From: an uncultured Oscillibacter sp.
GTDB taxonomy: Bacteria > Bacillota > Clostridia > Oscillospirales > Oscillospiraceae
DNA length: 37,528 nucleotides
Assembly: GCA_910576845.1 (NCBI GenBank)
Contig: CAJTJA010000019.1
Coordinates: forward strand, 1 to 37,528
Direction of reading: 5' to 3'
In this document: piece by piece, positions 15,371-22,096 of the stretch
Layout of the letters: the number at the start of each line of letters is the position of its first letter
How positions within the stretch are numbered: the first letter of the stretch is position 1
Position numbers and translations under genes: made by a program
Notes under the pieces: generated by a model
Databases searched by the model: none
What the model saw: the letters and a program-made list of their open reading frames with translations, nothing else
Told to the model about the DNA's origin: nothing

Positions 15371-15802
15371 TCAGCGCATCGCCAGCGTAACGTCGCCGGA
15401 GGCGGCCAGTTCGCTTCGATTGTAAATTTCTGCGGAGCAGGTGGCGATGGCTTTTTCCAAGCGTTCGGAAACCAGCCTCGCACGGATTTCAATGGTGTCC
15501 CCCGGAGCAATTTTTTTCAGGAAGCGGACATTGTTGATGCCAAGGAAAAGAGGGATTTTTCCGCTGTAACGCGGGCAGGACAACAGCAGGATGTCCGCGG
15601 TCTGAGCCATGCACTCCACAGAGTAAACGCCGGGGAGAACAGGCTTGGAAGGGAAATGGCCTTTGAATATCTCCCGGTCCGGGCTGACATGAAAGGAGGC
15701 TGTAATTTCTACGCCGGGCTCCATTTTTTCCACCGTGTCTACCAGCAGCATAGGGTCCCGGTGAGGGATGATCTCCATAATCTGCGCGTGATCCAGTTTC
15801 AT
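15371..15802 (-). CDS. FabZ-like hot-dog dehydratase/hydratase
   Basis: A 143-residue hot-dog-fold protein resembling 3-hydroxyacyl-ACP dehydratase. Both catalytic blocks are present: IPHRDPMLLVD (12-22), and FKGHFPSKPVLPGVYSVECM with His49 and Glu63. Its ATG overlaps the BKACE stop by one base (TAATG), so it is tightly coupled. No fatty-acid synthesis genes are nearby. In this catabolic operon it is more plausibly a hydratase/dehydratase or thioesterase acting on the acyl-CoA or hydroxy intermediate of the pathway (inference). True fabZ remains possible on sequence alone. Confidence 0.8.
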   Translation of the reverse strand: MKLDHAQIMEIIPHRDPMLLVDTVEKMEPGVEITASFHVSPDREIFKGHFPSKPVLPGVYSVECMAQTADILLLSCPRYSGKIPLFLGINNVRFLKKIAPGDTIEIRARLVSERLEKAIATCSAEIYNRSELAASGDVTLAMR

Positions 15803-16734
15803 TAGAAATTCACCTTATCCCCGCCCTTGAGATGCAGCAGCTCCCTGGCCTCGCCGGGGCTTGCGATCTCATAGTCCAAAGCTTCCAGAATCCCCTTGAT
15901 TTTAGCCACCTGCGCCGCGTTGCTGACGGCCAGCTCGCCGGAGGGCGTGATATACAGTCCGTCCTCCATGCCCACGCGGACGTTGCCTCCCTGCAGGGCC
16001 ATCATGGTGGCATAGCGGAACATCCGGCGTCCGCCTGCTACCGTGCTGTATTGAATATCGCTGCCAAGCAGCTTCTTGGCTTGGTCGATCATGAACAGCA
16101 TGCCTTCATTGGACATCGGGAACCCGCCCATGACGCCGGGGACAAACTGGATGTAAATCGGCTGTGTGATGACGCCCTCTTTTTTGAAAAATGCCAGATT
16201 GCTCAGCTGGCCGTAATCGAACACCTCATACTCGGGCAGCGTGCCGTATTTGTTCATGGTCCGAATACAATACTCCATATCCTGGAACGTATTCTTGAAT
16301 ACGTTGTCATAAGTGCGGGTTACATAGGGAACTTCCCATTCATGCAGGGGATTCTGGAGCTGGGCCGCCAGCTTGTGGTAACAGAAATTCATGGAGCCGC
16401 CGTTGGCGGAGGCCATTTCCGGCTGAAACTCCTCGATGACGGAAAAACGCTCCTCTGTGGACATGCCATTGGCGCCGCCGGTGGTGATGCCGATGACGGC
16501 ATCGGTTTCCCGCCGGATTGCGGAGAGAATCCTGCGGAAGGTGGCGAAATCTCCCACCGGCATCCCGTCATCCCTGCGGGCGTGGATATGCACCACGGCC
16601 GCGCCCGCCTTGGCGGCGTCCACCGCCTGCCGGGATATCTGCTCGGGAGACGCCGGAAAATAGGGGGACATTGTGGGCGTGTGGATTGCGCCAGTGATGG
16701 CGGCAGAGATAATAACCTTCGTTCGCTTTGCCAT
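15802..16734 (-). CDS. Beta-keto acid cleavage enzyme (BKACE, DUF849)
   Basis: A 310-residue TIM-barrel, metal-dependent enzyme. Characterised members condense a beta-keto acid with acetyl-CoA and release acetoacetate plus a new acyl-CoA. Visible family marks are the N-terminal KVIISAAITGA, the metal-binding His49/His51 in VVHIHARRDDG, the ITTGG loop, and the late GGNVRVGMEDGLYI. The start at 16734 has AAAGGA upstream; a longer frame from 16851 adds 39 residues with no ribosome site. It is second in an operon with a 3-hydroxy acid dehydrogenase downstream, the classic pairing seen in carnitine-type degradation. The specific keto acid is not known. Confidence 0.9.
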   Translation of the reverse strand: MAKRTKVIISAAITGAIHTPTMSPYFPASPEQISRQAVDAAKAGAAVVHIHARRDDGMPVGDFATFRRILSAIRRETDAVIGITTGGANGMSTEERFSVIEEFQPEMASANGGSMNFCYHKLAAQLQNPLHEWEVPYVTRTYDNVFKNTFQDMEYCIRTMNKYGTLPEYEVFDYGQLSNLAFFKKEGVITQPIYIQFVPGVMGGFPMSNEGMLFMIDQAKKLLGSDIQYSTVAGGRRMFRYATMMALQGGNVRVGMEDGLYITPSGELAVSNAAQVAKIKGILEALDYEIASPGEARELLHLKGGDKVNF

Positions 16735-16847
16735 AAAACCAATCCTTTCTGACAAAAATGTCAGCTTTTTTGTGCTTGACCAGGTCTGCATAATCCGCGG
16801 CGGCTTTTGCGGAAGGAGGACGGGAAGCGGTCTTGCTTCCCATGCCG

Positions 16848-17639
16848 TCAAGCGTGGAACTCTGCGATAGTCCCGCGGAGAAAAGCCAGGCTTTCCGCGG
16901 CGGCCGGGCCGGAGGGGATGTCCACCTCCAGGCTCAGTGTGCCGTCGTAATGGACGGCCACCAAACGGCGGAGGCGCTCCCGGTGAACCGCGAACCTATC
17001 CGCCCGGAGAAAGGCCCGTTTTTCGTGGTCTCCATTGAGGTCATCCGAGATGTGCACATGGAGAATATGGGGGGCGCACCGGTCAAGCGCCATGCCGTCT
17101 TCCTGGGCGCGCTCCATATTGTAAAAGTCCAGGGTCAGGCCCGCGTGAGCGTGGTCCAGGCTTTCGGAGAGCTTGAGGGCCTCCTCCACATGGTTGATAA
17201 AGTTGCAGAAGCAAAACCCCAAAGCCTCAAAGCCTGTTTTGATGCCGTATTTCGCAAAAGCCTCCGCGGTTTCCGAGGTGAAGGCGCGGGCCTGCTCCCA
17301 GGCCAGGCGGCGGTCGAACCCCTTGGGCAAACGGCGGGAGGAGGGAGAACCGATGCCGATGACCGCGACACCCAATCGCGCGGCCCGCCGCGCCAGGGCT
17401 TCGGCGTAATCGCGCCCGCGTCTGAGGTCAAAACCGGGGCCGGCGATCACAATGCCGGGAGGACAGTAGGCGTTTAAAGACAGGCAGGGCAGGGAAAGCT
17501 GATCTATCTGCCGCTCCAGCGCGTCCATCTCCGGGCCGGAGAGCGCGGAAACCTCCCGCCCCCGCAGCTCGACAAAATCAAATCCCATGGCATGTATGGA
17601 GGGAATTTCCGGGATATGCGCGGTGCAGCCGACTTTCAT
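16848..17639 (-). CDS. Sugar phosphate isomerase/epimerase-like TIM-barrel protein
   Basis: A 263-residue AP-endonuclease-2-like (xylose-isomerase-like) barrel. Candidate metal ligands occur in the expected order: Glu in GFEALGF, Asp in LTLDFYN, His in HVHISDDL and Glu in LSLEVDI. Family members isomerise or epimerise keto sugars and hydroxy acids. First gene of the enzyme operon, with GAGG 7 bases before its ATG and operator C just upstream. A 113-base gap separates it from BKACE and contains a small inverted repeat (CTGACA/TGTCAG, 16749-16764). Its position suggests it converts the imported substrate before dehydration or oxidation (inference). Confidence 0.85.
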   Translation of the reverse strand: MKVGCTAHIPEIPSIHAMGFDFVELRGREVSALSGPEMDALERQIDQLSLPCLSLNAYCPPGIVIAGPGFDLRRGRDYAEALARRAARLGVAVIGIGSPSSRRLPKGFDRRLAWEQARAFTSETAEAFAKYGIKTGFEALGFCFCNFINHVEEALKLSESLDHAHAGLTLDFYNMERAQEDGMALDRCAPHILHVHISDDLNGDHEKRAFLRADRFAVHRERLRRLVAVHYDGTLSLEVDIPSGPAAAESLAFLRGTIAEFHA

Positions 17640-17662
17640 GGACGCGCCTCACTTTCACAAAT

Positions 17663-17675
17663 GAATACGTTTACA
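17663..17675 (-). promoter_or_regulatory. LacI/CcpA-type operator C at the enzyme operon start
   Basis: The minus strand reads TGTAAACGTATTC, one base from consensus, centred on the predicted +1 (about 17668) of the enzyme operon and touching its -10. Binding here would directly occlude RNA polymerase. Confidence 0.7.
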
Positions 17676-17726
17676 TTTTAAGGCAAAAAATTTACCTTGC
17701 CAAAAGCCGTACAAGGACGGTATAAT
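17675..17726. promoter_or_regulatory. Back-to-back divergent promoters sharing one -35 heptamer
   Basis: The heptamer TTGCCAA (17697-17703) serves as TTGCCA for the plus strand (18 bases to TATAAT at 17721-17726, toward the LacI-type gene). Read on the other strand it is TTGGCA (17 bases to TAAAAT at 17680-17675, toward the enzyme operon). The two -35 boxes overlap by five bases, so only one polymerase could bind at a time. This fixes a reciprocal relation between regulator and enzyme transcription. Confidence 0.75.
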
Positions 17727-17765
17727 AAGGGACATGATGGAGCGAACATAAATATAAGACCCTCG

Positions 17766-17778
17766 TGTAAACGTTATC
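17766..17778 (+). promoter_or_regulatory. LacI/CcpA-type operator D in the regulator leader
   Basis: TGTAAACGTTATC, one base from consensus, lies about 33-45 bases after the predicted start of the LacI-type transcript and 120 bases before its ATG, a roadblock position that fits autorepression. Confidence 0.65.
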
Positions 17779-17897
17779 ATATCACGCTTCCGGTACTTGG
17801 GCAATCCTAAAAAGACACCAAATTTTTAGTCTGAAATTTAGTTGTTTTGTCGATACAGTCCTTTGCAGGCAGATTTAAAACTAGAAGAGGTAATGTT

Positions 17898-18917
17898 ATG
17901 AAGCGGGCTACGATTAAGGATATAGCGCGGGAGGCAAATGTCTCGCTTGCCACGGTATCGCGGGCGCTGAACCACGATCCCTGTGTGACGGACGCTATGC
18001 AGGCGCGGGTGCTGGAGACCGCGAAACGGCTGGGCTATGTGCCGAATTCCATTGCCAAGAGCCTGAAGACCAACAGCACATACACGATTGGCTTCTTGGT
18101 ATCCGACATTTCCAATAACTACTATATCTCCATTGCAAGAACGGTGGAGGATATGGTTAGCTGTCAGAATTACAATTTGATGCTGTGCAGCACCGGAAAC
18201 CGCAAGGACAGGGAACTGGACTACCTGCAGATGCTGATGAGCAAAAATATCGACGGGCTGATTTTGAATACCACCGGCTTAAACAATGATTTTATTCTGG
18301 AAATGAGCAAAAAGACGCCCATTGTCCTTTTGAACCGCCGCATTATGAATGTGGGGTTTCGAGGGGACCTGGTCGATACCAACAGCTATCTGGGATGCTA
18401 TAAGCTGACAAAGCAGCTGCTGGCCATGGGGCACCGGGACATCTATGTAGTGCGCGGCCCGGCGCATTTGAGCAACAGCTTTGAGCGTTTTCAGGGGTTC
18501 GCAGACGCCATGGGGGAGGTGGGGATTGCCGTAAACGGAGATTATCCCTATATCTATACCGGCGAATTTACGCTGCAAAGCGGTGAGGAGGCGATTCGGC
18601 ACATGCGGCAGATGGAGCACATGCCCACGGCGATCCTCTCTCAGAACAATATGATGACCATCGGCATTCTCAAGGAGCTGCGCCGCAGCATGATCCGCGT
18701 TCCGGAAGACGTATCCCTGGTGTCTTACGACGGCATCAGCAATATGGATCTGATGATGACCCGGCCCACCTCTGCCAGTTTCGACATGACGGCCATCGGC
18801 GAACAGGTGGGAGAGTCCATCCTCAGCCGGATCAAGCATCCCGAAACGCCGAATCGAGAGTACATCTTCGACCCCACGATTACGCCGGGCAACTCCCTTG
18901 GGATTCCTCGGGGGTGA
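17898..18917 (+). CDS. LacI/GalR-family transcriptional regulator
   Basis: A 339-residue regulator. The N-terminal helix-turn-helix is ATIKDIAREANVSLATVSRA, followed by the hinge LGYVPNSIAKSLKT and a periplasmic-binding-like effector domain from about residue 60 (TIGFLVSDISNNYY). Later landmarks are LNRRI, MGHRDI and ISNMDLMMTRPTSASFDM. The start at 17898 has GAAGAGG upstream; a TTG 17 codons earlier lacks a good site. It is divergent from the enzyme operon and surrounded by five CG-centred operators of the type LacI-family proteins bind, including one in its own leader. It is the likely local controller of the tct genes, the enzymes, itself and the PPC-AEC-rpiB group. The inducer is unknown. 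Confidence 0.9.
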   Translation: MKRATIKDIAREANVSLATVSRALNHDPCVTDAMQARVLETAKRLGYVPNSIAKSLKTNSTYTIGFLVSDISNNYYISIARTVEDMVSCQNYNLMLCSTGNRKDRELDYLQMLMSKNIDGLILNTTGLNNDFILEMSKKTPIVLLNRRIMNVGFRGDLVDTNSYLGCYKLTKQLLAMGHRDIYVVRGPAHLSNSFERFQGFADAMGEVGIAVNGDYPYIYTGEFTLQSGEEAIRHMRQMEHMPTAILSQNNMMTIGILKELRRSMIRVPEDVSLVSYDGISNMDLMMTRPTSASFDMTAIGEQVGESILSRIKHPETPNREYIFDPTITPGNSLGIPRG

Positions 18918-19005
18918 GGGCGAACATAAACTTAGTGAAAGTGCATAAGAAGCCAGCCTTTGTTTTGTCATTTTGTTGATTTTCTATAAACGGTGAAGTT
19001 TTTTC

Positions 19006-19052
19006 TTGCTTTTTGGGCAGGCACCATTTATGCTAAAAAAGAAAACGTTTTC
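19006..19052 (+). promoter_or_regulatory. Promoter and operator E for the PPC-domain gene
   Basis: TTGCTT (19006-19011) and TATGCT (19029-19034), 17 bases apart, predict a start near 19041. This falls at the left edge of AGAAAACGTTTTC (19040-19052), whose 12-base core GAAAACGTTTTC is a perfect palindrome. The geometry matches operators B and C. Promoter boxes are weak (4 of 6), but the operator is clear. Confidence 0.6.
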
Positions 19053-19139
19053 ATTTTTCGTGTGCCCTTTGCCCCGCGCCTCAGCCGCGGGGCGTTTCGG
19101 GGTGAGGAAACCTGGGAAAATTTACAGATTGGAGAAGCT

Positions 19140-19571
19140 ATGAGAGAATTTATTGCGAAAGAGTATGGCCGGACCCTTGTCATTCATCTGGGAAAAGGCG
19201 AGCTGCTTTTGGAGAGCGTTCAGAAGGCGCTGGAGGAGAAGAATATTAAAAACGCGGTGCTGCTGTCCGCGATTGGCTCCCTGCGCAAATTGAGCATGCA
19301 TATCATCATGGACACGGAAGACAACGCCACCAACCATTTTCTGGTGGTGGAAAAGCCCTTTGAGCTGTGCGCCATGCAGGGGCTGGTGCTCAACGGTGTC
19401 CCGCATTTCCACATGGTTTGCTCGGCCCCGGGAAATGAGAGCTTCTGCGGCCATGTGGAAGAGGGCTGCGAGGTGCAGTATCTCATGGAGATCGCCCTGC
19501 TGGAGATCAAGGATATGAATTTGACCCGGCGCAAAGACGCGTTTAACATTGATTACATTGATGAGCTGTAA
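19140..19571 (+). CDS. PPC/DUF296-domain protein
   Basis: A 143-residue protein made of one PPC (plant and prokaryote conserved, DUF296) domain. The pattern is complete: RTLVIHLGKGELLLESV, LLSAIGSLRKLSMHI, PFELCAMQGLVLNGVPHFHM with paired His, and FCGHVEEGC before the final strand. Bacterial members form trimers and have no agreed function; some use the His residues to hold a metal. The start has GGAG 6 bases upstream. A longer frame from 18993 runs through the operator and lacks a ribosome site. Under operator E it probably belongs to the catabolic regulon (inference). Confidence 0.8.
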   Translation: MREFIAKEYGRTLVIHLGKGELLLESVQKALEEKNIKNAVLLSAIGSLRKLSMHIIMDTEDNATNHFLVVEKPFELCAMQGLVLNGVPHFHMVCSAPGNESFCGHVEEGCEVQYLMEIALLEIKDMNLTRRKDAFNIDYIDEL

Positions 19572-19598
19572 AGCAGGCGCCGGGGGGAAACCGGGTAT

Positions 19599-19629
19599 AT
19601 TACTTCTGAACGGAAAGGCCGGAAGTAAT
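19599..19629. repeat. Hairpin in the PPC-AEC gap
   Basis: ATTACTTC and GAAGTAAT form an 8-bp perfect stem extendable by a wobble and a G-C pair. A GC-rich repeat (GCCGCC/GGCGGC near 19650) and a 17-base palindrome (CCGAATT/AATTCGG, 19701-19717) follow, just before a -10-like TATACT at 19724. No T tract is present. The 171-base gap may therefore hold an mRNA-processing hairpin and a separate weak promoter for the permease. Confidence 0.4.
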
Positions 19630-19742
19630 ATGTGCCATGTTTCGCGGCTGCCGCCGTTTAAGGCGGCGGGCAAAACGGCTGAAATCCAATTGTATGATTG
19701 CCGAATTTTAAATTCGGAAATGATATACTCTATGGGGGAGCC

Positions 19743-20654
19743 ATGGATTCGGCGATTTTGACGGAAATTGGAAGCTTCCTGCTGCTTTTGTCTGCGGGCG
19801 CCGTGGGGAGGAAGCAAGGCTTTTTTACCGGCGGGATGGTGGACAGCATGAACCGCCTGATGGTGAACCTCTGCGTACCCTGCCTGATGGTCCATTCCAT
19901 GACGGAGTCGAGCCTGCCCCCGGAGCGGGATTTTCTGCTGCGGCTGCTGGCGGTCACTTTGGCCAGCTTCGCCTTGACGCTGCCGCTGGGCCTTCTGGGG
20001 GCGCGGCTGATTTCCGGGGATCGGATGGAGCGCCGCTTCTTCGCGATTTTGATGACGGTGTGCAACACGGGAAACATCGGAAATCCAATAGCCCGGATGC
20101 TGTTCGGGGAGCTTGGCGCGGTTTACTCGGCGTTCTTTTCTCTGATCAGCATGGCGGTGCTATGGGCGGCGGGCGCTTGGCTGATGACCGGCTCCCGGCA
20201 GAAGCCGGGGCTTCGGCAATTTTGTACTCCGATCATGCTGGCGGTTGTTTTGGGGCTGGTTTTGTTTCTGTTCCGCGTGCGCCTGCCGGCGGTGGCGGCG
20301 CATACCATGGGCAAATTGGGAAACATGACCGGACCGCTGGCGATGCTGATTGTGGGCTGCGAGTTGGCGGGCCAGGGGCTGAAGGGCCTGCTTGTTCCGG
20401 CGCTGGGACGCTTTTTGCTGGTCAAGCAGCTGCTGCTGCCGCTGGGCCTGCTGGCGGCGCTGCGTCTGATGTTTGGCGGGATTCCGGAAGTGAGCGTCGC
20501 TTTGGTATTGATGTTCATGCCGACGGCGGTCAATGTTGTAGCGTTTTCCCACGACTGGCAGCTGGACGGAAAGCTGGCGGCCAGCGCGGTGCTGAGCAGC
20601 ACGCTGGGCTCCTTGGTCCTGCTGCCGGCACTGCTTTTGGTTCTGCGGTATTGA
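19743..20654 (+). CDS. AEC-family transporter
   Basis: A 303-residue polytopic membrane protein of the auxin efflux carrier family, secondary carriers of organic acids such as malate in bacteria. About ten hydrophobic helices are visible. The family marks are the N-terminal GAVGRKQGFFTGGMVDSMNR region, the unwound-helix motif CNTGNIGNPIARMLFG, and the C-terminal half with LMFMPTAVNVVAF. ATG 19743 is preferred although its GGGGGAG site is very close; a TTG at 19698 is less likely. Placed between the PPC gene and rpiB, it offers a second route for import or export of a pathway acid beside TctABC (inference). Confidence 0.85.
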   Translation: MDSAILTEIGSFLLLLSAGAVGRKQGFFTGGMVDSMNRLMVNLCVPCLMVHSMTESSLPPERDFLLRLLAVTLASFALTLPLGLLGARLISGDRMERRFFAILMTVCNTGNIGNPIARMLFGELGAVYSAFFSLISMAVLWAAGAWLMTGSRQKPGLRQFCTPIMLAVVLGLVLFLFRVRLPAVAAHTMGKLGNMTGPLAMLIVGCELAGQGLKGLLVPALGRFLLVKQLLLPLGLLAALRLMFGGIPEVSVALVLMFMPTAVNVVAFSHDWQLDGKLAASAVLSSTLGSLVLLPALLLVLRY

Positions 20655-20682
20655 ATCGACAGGAAAGAAAGGAAGAGTCACG

Positions 20683-21153
20683 ATGATACTTGCGGTTGGC
20701 AGCGATCATGCCGGTTACAGCTTGAAGGCGGCCCTGCTGGAGAAGCTGCGGGAGAAGGGGCATGTTGTTATCGACCACGGCAGCTATGACGAGAAGCCGG
20801 TGGATTTTCCGGATATTGCCCGGCTGGTCTGCGGCTCCATTTTGAACGGAGAGGCGCAGCGGGGAATCATGTTCTGCGGAACGGGCGTCGGCGCGAGCAT
20901 CGCCTGCAACAAGGTGCCGGGAATCCGCGCGTCGGTTTGCCACGACATCTATACGGCTCACCAATGTGTGGAGCATGACGACGTGCGGATCATCGCGCTG
21001 GGAGCTCAGATTGTGGGCGCTACGGTAGCGGAGGAACTGATCGACCTGTTCTTGAAAGCGGAATTTTCCTCCTCTCCGGAATTCCGGCGGCGGGTGGAAA
21101 AGCTTTCGGTCATGGATGGGAGCCAGGGAAAGGGCAGAGGCGGAAGCCCTTGA
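20683..21153 (+). CDS. rpiB: RpiB/LacAB-family sugar-phosphate isomerase
   Basis: A 156-residue isomerase interconverting ribose-5-phosphate and ribulose-5-phosphate, or related aldose/ketose phosphates. The N-terminus has VGSDHAGYSLK (Asp8, His9). The active-site loop is MFCGTGVGASIACNK with the base Cys65. CHDIYTAHQCVEHDDVRIIALGAQ closes the phosphate site. The C-terminus is about ten residues longer than usual and Gly/Ser-rich. Its ribosome site is AAAGGAAGAG. As last gene before a strong terminator in a catabolic locus it is likely a pathway isomerase rather than the housekeeping pentose enzyme, but the sequence does not separate the two. Confidence 0.85.
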   Translation: MILAVGSDHAGYSLKAALLEKLREKGHVVIDHGSYDEKPVDFPDIARLVCGSILNGEAQRGIMFCGTGVGASIACNKVPGIRASVCHDIYTAHQCVEHDDVRIIALGAQIVGATVAEELIDLFLKAEFSSSPEFRRRVEKLSVMDGSQGKGRGGSP

Positions 21154-21162
21154 AAAAGCGGC

Positions 21163-21195
21163 GCCCCGCTGCAAGTTTGCGGCGGGGCCCTTTTT
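21163..21195 (+). terminator. Rho-independent terminator after rpiB
   Basis: A 12-bp stem (GCCCCGCTGCAA with TTGCGGCGGGGC, one G-T wobble) with a two-base loop is followed by CC and five T's. It begins 10 bases after the rpiB stop and closes the plus-strand catabolic group. Confidence 0.85.
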
Positions 21196-21262
21196 GCTGT
21201 TCATCCGGAAAAACCGGAGGCGATGCCGGTGTTTCCCTCGCAGAGCCACTCCATGGTTCTCC

Positions 21263-21541
21263 CTGGATACAGTTGATAAGAAAGCCGGGAATATCCTTCA
21301 CCATCACGGGGCATTTCCTCAGCGCCGCGACCCACTCCCGCATTTGCCGGACATTCCTCTCTGACGTCTTCTCGCCGGCAACGATCTCGCACAGCGGCAG
21401 TAAATGGGGCGGATTCAGCCAGTGCTGCCCCATAAAGCGCTCCGGCAGACGGACCCGCTCCGCAATGGCGGAGACCGGCAGATTGGGCGTGTTCGTAGAC
21501 AGCAGCGCCGTCTCAAAGTCAAAGGACGCATTCTCCACGCT
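21263..21541 (-). pseudogene. Relic of a second 3-hydroxyacyl-CoA dehydrogenase
   Basis: About 92 codons on the minus strand match residues near 108-200 of the intact dehydrogenase at 13772-14734. They share LPERFMGQHWLNPPHLLPLCEI, AGEKTS, MVKDI and GFLIN-IQ. The Rossmann N-terminus is absent and upstream codons reach no suitable start. At the other end homology stops after IQ (21263), where a frameshift and decay appear. The catalytic His and Glu codons survive. It lies between the rpiB and chemoreceptor terminators with no promoter seen, so it is almost certainly non-functional. Sequence divergence suggests an old paralogue rather than a recent duplication. Confidence 0.8.
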
Positions 21542-21580
21542 GACGGTTCCTTGCCGGTATCCACGCCGCTTGAGCCCGGC

Positions 21581-21612
21581 AAAAAAAGAGAGACAGGCAT
21601 TGCCTGTCTCTC
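21581..21612 (-). terminator. Terminator of the chemoreceptor operon
   Basis: On the minus strand GAGAGACAGGCA and its complement form a 12-base perfect inverted repeat around one base (a shorter stem with a small loop in practice), followed by seven T's. It is 41 bases after the FMN-binding lipoprotein stop. Confidence 0.85.
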
Positions 21613-21652
21613 CCTTTTGGTCCGTTCTCTTTTGAGAACCGTTCTTTGCAGC

Positions 21653-22096
21653 TCAGTGAGCGGTCTCCACGATCACAATGCTGGAGTCTCCTTTCCGGGC
21701 CTGCTCCAGGACGGCCTGGGCCAGCTGCTGAAATGTTCCGTGAGAAGAGGTCGCCCCGGTAATCGCGTCGATCCCGCCCTGGCCCTGCCCCTCCAGAAGC
21801 TGTCCGGCGTAATAGCGGGTGTATTCGTTGGGGTAGGTACCGTTGGTATGGAGCATGGTTTGCATGTATGTGTTGTCCCAGCTCTTGATGAAGCCGCTGG
21901 CGTTCTCCGCGTTGTACTCTACGGAGATGATGTTTCCGCCCTTTACCAGAATAGTGATATATTCCTTCCAGCCATGGCTGAACTCAGACATCTGCGCGGT
22001 ATAATATCCGTCCTGGAACCCGCCCTGATCCCCACAGGCCGTCAGCACCGGTGCCACCAGCAGTACACTTAAAAGTATGGCAAAAATCCGTCTCAT
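21653..22096 (-). CDS. FMN-binding-domain lipoprotein
   Basis: A 147-residue surface lipoprotein. Residues 1-20 are a signal with lipobox LTAC (Cys21). The body is one FMN_bind domain ending in GGIDAITGATSSHGTF, the D-x-x-T-G-A-T sequence in which the second Thr (Thr116) receives FMN covalently from the ApbE flavin transferase in characterised proteins. Its ATG overlaps the chemoreceptor stop by four bases (ATGA), so it is made together with that receptor. Related domains carry electrons outside the membrane in RnfG/NqrC-type and extracellular electron-transfer systems. A role as redox partner or ligand sensor for the receptor is inference. Confidence 0.85.
   Translation of the reverse strand: MRRIFAILLSVLLVAPVLTACGDQGGFQDGYYTAQMSEFSHGWKEYITILVKGGNIISVEYNAENASGFIKSWDNTYMQTMLHTNGTYPNEYTRYYAGQLLEGQGQGGIDAITGATSSHGTFQQLAQAVLEQARKGDSSIVIVETAH

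Noticed and set aside
16749..16764. Inverted repeat CTGACA/TGTCAG upstream of BKACE as a terminator or operator
   Set aside because: Only six base pairs with an A-rich loop, unlike the operator family of this locus; chance is likely.
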